From: Methanomassiliicoccaceae archaeon
GTDB lineage: Archaea; Thermoplasmatota; Thermoplasmata; Methanomassiliicoccales; Methanomethylophilaceae
Direction: 5' to 3'
Length of the DNA stretch: 28,239 nucleotides
Assembly: GCA_009778275.1 (NCBI GenBank)
Contig: WRKC01000100.1
Coordinates: 1 to 28,239 of the forward strand
Below are positions 1 through 5,658 of the stretch, piece by piece. Both the position numbers and the translations under genes were made by a program. The notes below the pieces were generated by a model. The model was given only the letters and a program-made list of their open reading frames with translations, did not search any database and had not been told where the DNA came from. Numbering within the stretch: position 1 is the stretch's first letter; every line of letters starts with the position of its first letter.

Positions 1-377
1 ATACTCATCATCTCGATCGCGAGTATCGCCGCATTGTCGCCTCTGTCAAGACCAACCGCCGCGACCGGTATCCCGGGAGGCATCTGGACCACCGATAGCA
101 AAGCATCGAGGTTCACGCCCCCGCTGACTGGAACGCCGATTACCGGTTTGCATGTGTGCGCCGCCACCACTCCGGGCAAAGCGGCTGAAAGCCCCGCAAT
201 AGCGATGAAAACGTCTGCATCGGATGCCTCCACGAGGGTCTTCACCCTTTCCGGCGTCCGGTGCGCGGATGCCACGGCGATCTCATAATCGATATCGAAT
301 TTTTTGAGCAGAGCGGTTGCTTTCTCGGCTACGGGCAGGTCGCTCTTGCTGCCCATTATGACAAAGACCTTTTTCAT
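1..377 (-). CDS. purE: 5-(carboxyamino)imidazole ribonucleotide mutase PurE (partial, C-terminus off the window)
   Basis: This is the N-terminal 125 codons of PurE, the mutase that converts N5-CAIR to 4-carboxy-AIR in de novo purine synthesis. Reading from the ATG at 377, the protein begins MKKVFVIMGSKSDLPVAEKA and contains the family signatures GSKSD, SAHRTP (substrate-phosphate loop), AGLSAALPG, PVIGVPVSGG and QMPPGIPVA. It runs off the left edge still open, in the region close to where class I PurE proteins end (about 160 residues). The upstream neighbour on the same strand is an unknown membrane protein, but a hairpin with a T-run lies between them, so purE probably has its own promoter. 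Nothing looks broken. Confidence 0.93.
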   Translation of the reverse strand, partial: MKKVFVIMGSKSDLPVAEKATALLKKFDIDYEIAVASAHRTPERVKTLVEASDADVFIAIAGLSAALPGVVAAHTCKPVIGVPVSGGVNLDALLSVVQMPPGIPVAAVGLDRGDNAAILAIEMMS

Positions 378-401
378 TGAACCGCCCACTCAATCAAAGA
401 A

Positions 402-426
402 TAAAAACCCACCGAAAGGAAGGTGG
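402..426 (-). terminator. Hairpin plus T-run between the membrane protein gene and purE
   Basis: Read on the minus strand, a CCACC/GGTGG stem (positions 422-426 and 409-413) encloses an 8-nt loop and is followed by a run of T at 402-407. It lies about 30 nt after the stop of the membrane protein gene and is suited to terminating that transcript before purE. Confidence 0.45.
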
Positions 427-457
427 AAGATGTTTAGATGTTGGCTTTTCTGTCGTT

Positions 458-766
458 TCAGCTCTTAAGTACTACCACCAGGAAAATACCGATGGCGATG
501 AGGGCTCCGATCAGTACGGCGATCAGATTGATGAGCGCGTCGTACATTGTGTCCCATGCTGCGACGCTGCAGAAGGGCTCTATATCGCTGAACCCTACCA
601 GATATGCCCAAACGACGCAGATGACGAATCCAACGGCGAATATTATCCCGCCGTAGGCCCTGTTCTTCCCGGCTCCGAAGTAAGCCGAGAAAATGCCAGC
701 GATCATCATGACCAGCGAGAACACGAATATGACGACCGTCAGGAAACTCCAGATATCAAGTTCCAT
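458..766 (-). CDS. Small three-span membrane protein of unknown function
   Basis: A 102-residue hydrophobic protein that I do not recognise. Three strongly hydrophobic segments are visible, at about residues 7-29, 38-60 and 77-100, with charged or polar loops between them (GAGKNRAYGG; a loop containing two Cys and acidic residues around 62-75). There is no cleavable signal or known motif. The start is well supported: on the minus strand the ATG is preceded by GGAGGTTTAGAAAA, a strong Shine-Dalgarno. A TATA-like TTTAATAAT lies about 60 bp upstream. The gene is transcribed towards purE but is separated from it by a candidate terminator. It could be a small transporter subunit or stress-related membrane protein; no function is assigned. 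Confidence 0.72.
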   Translation of the reverse strand: MELDIWSFLTVVIFVFSLVMMIAGIFSAYFGAGKNRAYGGIIFAVGFVICVVWAYLVGFSDIEPFCSVAAWDTMYDALINLIAVLIGALIAIGIFLVVVLKS

Positions 767-974
767 TTTTCTAAACCTCCGATTCAGTTCGTTACCACGA
801 ATATGTCTGGCAGTGATACACGGTTGATATTATTAAACCTTTCACATCGCCAATATTCTGCGGGTGCCCGAAACTTGTTCTGTTTTGCGTTCAGACGCGA
901 CGGGAACATACAGAAAACTAAAGACGTATGGTTAAATATGAAACAGTTATCATTATTAAAACAACCCCTAAAGA

Positions 975-983
975 TTATATATA
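975..983 (+). promoter_or_regulatory. TATA box of the gar1-tfb operon
   Basis: TTATATATA lies about 55-60 bp before the gar1 ATG, in the AT-rich right part of the 270-bp divergent intergenic region 767-1036. A start site near 1005 is predicted, leaving a roughly 30-nt leader containing AGGGGAAAATTAAT before the ATG. I see no RNA gene in the rest of this region. Confidence 0.6.
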
Positions 984-1036
984 GGGTGCATCTACTGTTC
1001 AATATTAAACAGAACCTTCAGCAGGGGAAAATTAAT

Positions 1037-1309
1037 ATGGAAGTTTTAGGTGTCGTGTATGGGATCGCAGATAACGGCGTTGCCATCGTGATAGGGACGG
1101 ACGACGTCCCAGACATCGGAAACCCTGTTTTTGACTCCGAGAAAAAAAGGATAGGAACTGTTAAACGCGTGTTCGGACCGGTCGGAGAACCATTCATCAC
1201 AGTTGGTATCGATGATACTGCTGCGCTGAAAGGGATCATGGGCAAAAAACTATTCACAGCAAGAGGGACTCGAAATGGCAAGGACAAGAGAAGGTACAGA
1301 AGAGATTGA
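1037..1309 (+). CDS. gar1: H/ACA RNP core protein Gar1
   Basis: A 90-residue Gar1, the small beta-barrel subunit of H/ACA ribonucleoproteins, which guide pseudouridylation of rRNA through Cbf5 and Nop10. The barrel is seen in the run VLGVVYGIADNGVAIVIG, the GNPVFDSEKKRIGTVKRVFG strand-turn (the typical Gar1 G-x-V-x-D...IG-V-x-x-I-x-G pattern) and GPVGEPFITVGI. The C-terminus is short and basic (GKDKRRYRRD), as usual in archaea. The reading frame stays open far upstream, but the region before 1037 contains the TATA box, so the ATG at 1037 is the start. It overlaps tfb by 35 bp; gar1 next to tfb is a recurrent archaeal arrangement. Confidence 0.9.
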   Translation: MEVLGVVYGIADNGVAIVIGTDDVPDIGNPVFDSEKKRIGTVKRVFGPVGEPFITVGIDDTAALKGIMGKKLFTARGTRNGKDKRRYRRD

Positions 1310-2207
1310 GGTATGCCCAGAATGCGGAAGCCACCACTTAGTGCGTGACTATGAGAGAGGAGAACTTTTATGCGAGGACTGCGGGCTGGTCTTGGATGAC
1401 CAGTTCATAGATCAGGGGCCGGAATGGAGAGCTTTCGATGTTGAGCAGGGGGAGAAGAGAGCTCGTACAGGCGCACCGATGACATATACCATTCATGACA
1501 AGGGACTTTCGACGGAGATCTCTTGGAAGAATAAAGACAGCTACGGAAAGAGCATCCCAACAAGGAACAGGGCCCAGCTGTACAGGCTGAGGAAGTGGCA
1601 GAGAAGGATCCGTGTCTCCAATGCCACAGAGAGGAACCTGGCATTCGCCCTTTCCGAACTGGACAGGATGGCATCCGCTATGGGACTTCCAAGGAATGTC
1701 AGGGAAACGGCGGCTATGATCTACAGGAAGGCCGTCAACAAGAACCTGATAAGAGGCAGGTCCATCGAAGGGGTCGTTGCGGCCTCACTGTACGCAGCGT
1801 GCAGACAGTGCGGCGTCCCGAGGACCCTCGACGAGGTCGCAAGCTCGAGCCGCGTCGGAAGGAAGGAGATCGGCCGCACTTACAGGTTCATGACCCGTGA
1901 GCTCAAACTGAAGCTCATGCCCACCAAACCTCAGGACTACGTCCAGAGGTTCTGCTCCGAGCTGAAGCTCAGCGGAGAGGTCCAGAGCAAGGCCGCAGAG
2001 ATCCTGAAGGATGCCTCCGAGAAAGAGCTCACTTCCGGAAGAGGGCCCACGGGGGTCGCTGCAGCCGCGATATACATCTCATCGATCATATGCAACGAAC
2101 GCAGGACCCAGAGGGAAGTTGCCGACGTTGCGGGGGTCACCGAGGTAACCATCCGGAACAGATACAAAGAGCTTACAGAGAAACTCGGCATCGAGATCGT
2201 GCTCTGA
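1275..2207 (+). CDS. tfb: Transcription initiation factor IIB (TFB)
   Basis: A 310-residue TFB, which bridges TBP-TATA complexes to RNA polymerase. It has an N-terminal zinc ribbon (CPECG at about residue 14 and CEDCG at about 33), a B-reader/linker region with the conserved PEWRAF (about 49-54), then two cyclin-fold repeats: the first from about residue 117 and the second from about 210, ending in the HTH that contacts BRE DNA (TQREVADVAGVTEVTIRNRY). The length is standard. The start is supported by GAGGGACTCGAA immediately before the ATG, inside the end of gar1. It is convergent with endA across only 29 bp, which contain two AACCCCTTT copies and a T-rich tract. Confidence 0.96.
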   Translation: MARTREGTEEIEVCPECGSHHLVRDYERGELLCEDCGLVLDDQFIDQGPEWRAFDVEQGEKRARTGAPMTYTIHDKGLSTEISWKNKDSYGKSIPTRNRAQLYRLRKWQRRIRVSNATERNLAFALSELDRMASAMGLPRNVRETAAMIYRKAVNKNLIRGRSIEGVVAASLYAACRQCGVPRTLDEVASSSRVGRKEIGRTYRFMTRELKLKLMPTKPQDYVQRFCSELKLSGEVQSKAAEILKDASEKELTSGRGPTGVAAAAIYISSIICNERRTQREVADVAGVTEVTIRNRYKELTEKLGIEIVL

Positions 2208-2236
2208 AAGAACCCCTTTCCAAACCCCTTTAACTT

Positions 2237-3286
2237 TTATGGTCTGAACCACTTGAACTCAAGATATTCCATGGGTTCGCTGGCACGGCAGAAGAGGATC
2301 TCTTTCTTGACCCCGCCCGATAATCTCACGGTCCTGGATATCTCCGGCCACATCATCTCTTTTTCTTTGGGAACGGAGTGGACCAGATATTTCGCGTGGT
2401 CCTCATCCGGCGACCCGGCGTACACTCTGAAATGCGCACCGTACTTGAACCCGGTCTTCACCACCATCCCTCTCCTTCGGAGGTCCCTGAACGCACCCAG
2501 CCTCAGGTCGAACTCCTCTTGGGTCCTCGTCCCGATATCCGCCATCTCCTCTGCGGACATCCTCTCTCCGGTTTGACGGGTCACCTCAAGATCTCCCATC
2601 TCCATCAAGAAGCAGCATTCGATGAGGGACAGCTGAAGAACGTTCCCCATCATTTTCCCATAGAACCCTCCGCCTCTCAGATGTTCGATCTGGTCTTCTC
2701 CGAACACCAGTACCCTCTCCCCGATCAGCCAGCCCTCCGCTGCGCGCTTCGACGACGAGTGCGGAAGGTTGCCGCCGGGATCCTTCGTTGACATGTGATA
2801 ATATGTTAGATCGCCTTCCTCGTCCACGACCCCGTAGAGCAGTTTCTTTCCCTTGCTTTCGGTGAGCGCCACCTCTTTTGAGAACATATCCAGATCTAAG
2901 ATGTCCCTCTCGGACACCGCCCTCACAAGATACCGCGGGCGGGAGTCGCTCATCGTGTGCCCTCTTGGAAAGACGGAAAGATCAAAATGCCCGCTCTCCG
3001 CCCTTACGACGAACCCGCGGTTCCTCATGTCGCGATACACGAGGTATGTTGTGTCGAACTTCTCGTATTGCGTTGAGGAGTAGTTGAAAATGTCTCTGAA
3101 TGACATAATCATTCCGCCCTTCAGCACTTGGAGCCTTTCGCATTCCATTAAGAAGGTCGCCTCGATCAGATCCAGTTCCAGGCCCCCTCCTCTCATCGGA
3201 TATCCGAAGTTACCCTTGTTGTATATTTGGGTCCCTTCCTTCTGGTCCTCGATGACCACCGAATCTTCGCGAAGCTCTCCGGGCAT
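2237..3286 (-). CDS. endA: tRNA-splicing endonuclease, alpha2 type (EndA)
   Basis: A 349-residue two-repeat tRNA intron endonuclease, which cleaves bulge-helix-bulge motifs in pre-tRNA. Two homologous halves are visible: about residues 20-165, degenerate, and about 185-349, catalytic. The C-terminal half keeps the triad: Tyr289 in HFRVY, His297 in DHAKYLVHSVP and Lys327/328 in GGVKKEILF, with the spacing expected from the Archaeoglobus enzyme. In the N-terminal half the Tyr and His positions are lost (LSVF, SRPRYLV), as in other alpha2 enzymes, where that half is structural. The ATG at 3286 was chosen; TTG codons at 3298 and 3301 are possible alternatives. No clear Shine-Dalgarno is visible, but an AT-rich TATA-like stretch lies at about 3355-3375. 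Confidence 0.93.
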   Translation of the reverse strand: MPGELREDSVVIEDQKEGTQIYNKGNFGYPMRGGGLELDLIEATFLMECERLQVLKGGMIMSFRDIFNYSSTQYEKFDTTYLVYRDMRNRGFVVRAESGHFDLSVFPRGHTMSDSRPRYLVRAVSERDILDLDMFSKEVALTESKGKKLLYGVVDEEGDLTYYHMSTKDPGGNLPHSSSKRAAEGWLIGERVLVFGEDQIEHLRGGGFYGKMMGNVLQLSLIECCFLMEMGDLEVTRQTGERMSAEEMADIGTRTQEEFDLRLGAFRDLRRRGMVVKTGFKYGAHFRVYAGSPDEDHAKYLVHSVPKEKEMMWPEISRTVRLSGGVKKEILFCRASEPMEYLEFKWFRP

Positions 3287-3490
3287 CGGTATCAACAAAA
3301 AGATGTTCGTATTTTATTGTTCTGCATCGCAGCCTGCTCCGTTCGCCTGTTGTTAGAATATAATTAAATATGTTTAAAACAAGATTAATAATACTGCTGG
3401 AACACTTCCATGTCTGCCGTTTTTAATGACCCACATCTCATATGAGTTATTGAAAAGAAGATAAGGGCAGGTTTCCCATGTTTCGTTTTG

Positions 3491-3508
3491 GTCGCGGTTT
3501 GCCGCGAC
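3491..3508 (-). terminator. Stem-loop just past the trpB2 stop
   Basis: GTCGCGG and CCGCGAC form a perfect 7-bp GC-rich stem around a 4-nt loop, 4 nt after the trpB2 stop codon. On the minus strand a C/T-rich tract follows about 40 nt later rather than an immediate T-run, so this may be a 3'-end stabiliser as well as or instead of a terminator. The rest of 3299-3490 holds the endA promoter region and no gene. Confidence 0.4.
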
Positions 3509-3512
3509 AGCA

Positions 3513-4832
3513 TCAGACTGACGAGTCCCGCATTGTCCCATTGAGGTACTGCTCGTAACCGTAAAGGTCCAGCATTCCGTGTCCTGACATGCAGAACACA
3601 ATGTTCTTCGCCTCGCCGGTCTTCTTGCACTCCAGTGCAACGTCGATCGCCGCCTTTACCGCATGGCATGACTCCGGCGCCGGGACCATGCCTTCCGTTC
3701 TCGCGAACATTACTCCGGCCTCGAACGTTTCGAGTTGTTCATAGGCCCGTGCGGTGATCAGTCCTTTATTCATCGCTGCTGATACCAGCGGGGCCATTCC
3801 GTGATATCTCAGTCCTCCGGCGTGTATCCCCTTCGGAATGAATTCCTGCCCGAGCGTATACATCATCAGGAGCGGAGTGAATCCGGCCGTGTCCCCGAAA
3901 TCATACTTGAACTCCCCGACCGTGAGAGACGGGGCGGCTTTTGATTCAACCGCCATGAATTCGCAGTCGGTCTTGCCCTTGATCTTCTCTCCGAGCAACG
4001 GGAATGCGAATCCTCCGAAGTTGGACCCTCCCCCTGCGCATGCGATCATGCAGTCAGGGTCTATCTCGCCTATCTTCATTTGCTCAATGGTCTCGATACC
4101 GATGACGGACTGATGCAGCATTACATGGTTCAGCACGCTTCCCAGCGAATAGCAGATGTTGGGGTCTTTGGCGGCCATTTCGCAAGCTTCGGAAATTGCT
4201 ATCCCCAGTGACCCGGTCGTATCGGGATGCTCCTTCAGGACCTTCTTTCCAAACTCCGTCTGAGCGCTCGGCGAGGCATGCACGGTCGCGCCGTATGTCT
4301 GCATGAGCGTTTTCCTCATCGGTTTCTGCTCGTAGCTGCCTCTAACCATGAACACAGTGCAATCAATGTCGAACAGGTTCGACACCATTGCCAAAGCGGT
4401 TCCCCACTGCCCCGCGCCGGTCTCGGTGGTAAGAGTGTGGATCCCCGATTCCGCATTGAAGTATGCCTGCGCAAGGGCCGTGTTGCCCTTGTGGCTTCCG
4501 AGCGGGCTCATGTCCTCCCTCTTGAAGTAGATCTTTGCGGGGGTCTTAAGATATTTCTCAAGCCTGACCGCCCTTTGGAGCGGTGCCGGGCGGTTGAGGT
4601 GGATCAGATTGTCCCTGACCTCCTCAGGTATGTTTATGTGGCGTTCGGTCGAGCCTTCCTGCCTTATGATCTCTTTGCAGAATATCGCCTCAAAGTCCTC
4701 CGGTGAGGCTGGTTTCATCGTTCCGGGGTTGAGCGGGGGCTCCATGTGTCCTATGTCTGCTACTAGATTGTACCATTTTTTCGGCACTCCCTCTGGCGGA
4801 AGGTCTATTCTGATGTCTTTAGCTATTGCCAT
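3513..4832 (-). CDS. trpB2: Tryptophan synthase beta-like protein TrpB2
   Basis: A 439-residue PLP enzyme of the long TrpB2 subfamily, which joins serine or a related donor to indole. The N-terminal extension and WYN-x-x-D...PPL-PGT block are typical of TrpB2. The PLP lysine is K115 in SPLGSHKGNTAL, followed by the TTETGAGQWG block (about residues 135-146), the VRGSYEQKPMRK block, the GGGSNFGG phosphate loop and the C-terminal MSGHGMLDLYGY motif. No trpA or other trp gene is nearby, as is common for trpB2, so it may salvage free indole. Upstream lie three TGTACA sites resembling TRP boxes. The ATG at 4832 was chosen because no upstream in-frame start exists before a stop. The GSHKGN motif has Gly where Thermotoga TrpB2 has Leu. 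Confidence 0.92.
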   Translation of the reverse strand: MAIAKDIRIDLPPEGVPKKWYNLVADIGHMEPPLNPGTMKPASPEDFEAIFCKEIIRQEGSTERHINIPEEVRDNLIHLNRPAPLQRAVRLEKYLKTPAKIYFKREDMSPLGSHKGNTALAQAYFNAESGIHTLTTETGAGQWGTALAMVSNLFDIDCTVFMVRGSYEQKPMRKTLMQTYGATVHASPSAQTEFGKKVLKEHPDTTGSLGIAISEACEMAAKDPNICYSLGSVLNHVMLHQSVIGIETIEQMKIGEIDPDCMIACAGGGSNFGGFAFPLLGEKIKGKTDCEFMAVESKAAPSLTVGEFKYDFGDTAGFTPLLMMYTLGQEFIPKGIHAGGLRYHGMAPLVSAAMNKGLITARAYEQLETFEAGVMFARTEGMVPAPESCHAVKAAIDVALECKKTGEAKNIVFCMSGHGMLDLYGYEQYLNGTMRDSSV

Positions 4833-4843
4833 GATTGGACCAT
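4823..4843 (-). other. Candidate six-codon leader ORF with one Trp codon, overlapping the trpB2 start
   Basis: On the minus strand an ATG at 4843 is preceded at 5-nt spacing by AGGTGA (4849-4854), a good match to the archaeal anti-SD. The ORF reads M-V-Q-S-W-Q and stops at a TAG. It overlaps the trpB2 ATG in another frame. The Shine-Dalgarno is too far from the trpB2 ATG (about 16 nt) to serve it directly. This could be a real leader peptide or simply a misplaced SD; if the trpB2 mRNA is leaderless the ORF is not transcribed. Confidence 0.25.
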
Positions 4844-4865
4844 TGTATTCACCTATTTAATCATT

Positions 4866-4943
4866 TGTACATTGATGAATATTATTGTACATTATATTGG
4901 ATATTGCTTGCTTTCATACGATGTTTGCCGATCGGTTTGTACA
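4866..4943. promoter_or_regulatory. Three TGTACA sites (TRP-box-like) upstream of trpB2
   Basis: Exact TGTACA hexamers occur at 4866-4871, 4886-4891 and 4938-4943; all three extend to TTGTACATT on the plus strand. Spacings are 20 and 52 bp, close to two and five helical turns. A minus-strand TATA-like element (CCAATATAAT, 4891-4900) would place the trpB2 start near 4869, so the first two sites would cover the TATA-to-start interval. TGTACA is the TRP-box consensus bound by TrpY in Methanothermobacter, where TrpY also controls trpB2. No TrpY gene is in the window. Confidence 0.6.
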
Positions 4944-4965
4944 TTTTCGGCGTTTTTTCACATTG

Positions 4966-4973
4966 TTTAAATA
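4966..4973 (+). promoter_or_regulatory. TATA box of the hsr1-cdc48-hsp20 operon
   Basis: TTTAAATA lies about 60 bp before the regulator gene's ATG. The predicted start site, about 25 bp downstream near 4996, falls inside the 29-bp palindrome at 4985-5013. Confidence 0.55.
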
Positions 4974-4984
4974 CCAAATGCGCA

Positions 4985-5013
4985 TTAACCATTAGTTAGT
5001 AACTATTGGTTAA
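4985..5013. promoter_or_regulatory. 29-bp operator-like palindrome, two tandem HSR1-type sites
   Basis: An inverted repeat with arms TTAACCATTAGTTA and TAACTATTGGTTAA around a central G (4999); only one mirrored base pair deviates. It can be read as two overlapping sites, TTAAC-N5-GTTAG (4985-4999) and GTAAC-N5-GTTAA (4999-5013). The HSR1 site described for Archaeoglobus is, as I recall it, CTAAC-N5-GTTAG. Its position over the predicted start site suits repression of the downstream heat-shock operon by its first gene product. Confidence 0.65.
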
Positions 5014-5028
5014 CAACCTAGTGATAAT

Positions 5029-5658
5029 ATGAACGACATAGATACGATACTATCAGTTATCGAAAATCCGACAAGACGCCGGATATTGATGGCTCTCGTA
5101 AGGGAACCGCACTATCCTTTGCAGCTTTCAAGGGAGCTCGGGGTAAGCCAGCAAGCGATAGTGAAGAATCTGGATATCCTGGAGAAGAGCGGACTTGTGG
5201 AGAGTTGGAGAGAAAGCAGCGATAAAGGCCCGTTCAAGATCGTCTACCGCCCGACCTCCGAGTTCACTCTGACCATCGATCTGCGCGGCGGCATGTTCAG
5301 GGCCACCCTCTCTGAGCCCGAGAACGACGGGACGGCTCAGGAGAAGGACTGCATGGGGCTTGATGGAACAAGGGAGGTTCTTTCAGAGATCGACAGACAG
5401 ATAAGCGAGTTCGACAGGCTCAGGGAAGAGATGATCAAAAAACGCGACATGATGATCCGTTCATTCATGAACGGGCCGTTCGCCTGTGATCTGGGTTATT
5501 TGGAAAGGAGCATGCTCTACGAGATGCTGAACTCGCCGGGTCATGACATTGGAGAGGTCTCCCGCGACCTCGGCGTCCGGGAGGACAGGATGACCAAGAT
5601 CGTGAAGGAAATAGAGAACAGACAGAACGATACAAAAGAGGGGAAGAAAGATGAGTGA
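5029..5658 (+). CDS. HSR1/ArsR-like winged-helix transcriptional regulator of a heat-shock operon
   Basis: A 209-residue DNA-binding protein. Residues about 5-65 form an ArsR-type winged helix (NPTRRRILMALV, then LSRELGVSQQAIVKNLDILE and a VES wing), followed by a small beta region. A charged coiled-coil helix spans about 115-145 (SEIDRQISEFDRLREEMIKK), and a second HTH-like unit lies at about 165-195 (LGVREDRMTKIVKEIE). It overlaps cdc48 by 8 bp, with hsp20 downstream. This regulator-cdc48-hsp20 order matches the Archaeoglobus heat-shock operon headed by HSR1, and a palindrome of the same motif type lies at its promoter. The predicted role is autoregulatory heat-shock repressor. A GTGAT sequence precedes the ATG. 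Orthology to HSR1 is inferred from context and fold, not from an alignment. Confidence 0.82.
   Translation: MNDIDTILSVIENPTRRRILMALVREPHYPLQLSRELGVSQQAIVKNLDILEKSGLVESWRESSDKGPFKIVYRPTSEFTLTIDLRGGMFRATLSEPENDGTAQEKDCMGLDGTREVLSEIDRQISEFDRLREEMIKKRDMMIRSFMNGPFACDLGYLERSMLYEMLNSPGHDIGEVSRDLGVREDRMTKIVKEIENRQNDTKEGKKDE

Noticed and set aside
784..1002. 72-codon minus-strand ORF in the divergent intergenic region
   Set aside because: Low-complexity composition, no Shine-Dalgarno, and it overlaps the gar1 promoter.
377..1036. Long upstream extension of the gar1 reading frame (open from 377)
   Set aside because: It runs through the opposite-strand membrane protein gene and across the TATA box; the added residues have no Gar1 similarity.
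3436..3445. CTCATATGAG palindrome in the gap between trpB2 and endA
   Set aside because: Only 10 bp, expected by chance at this scale, and not placed at a promoter.
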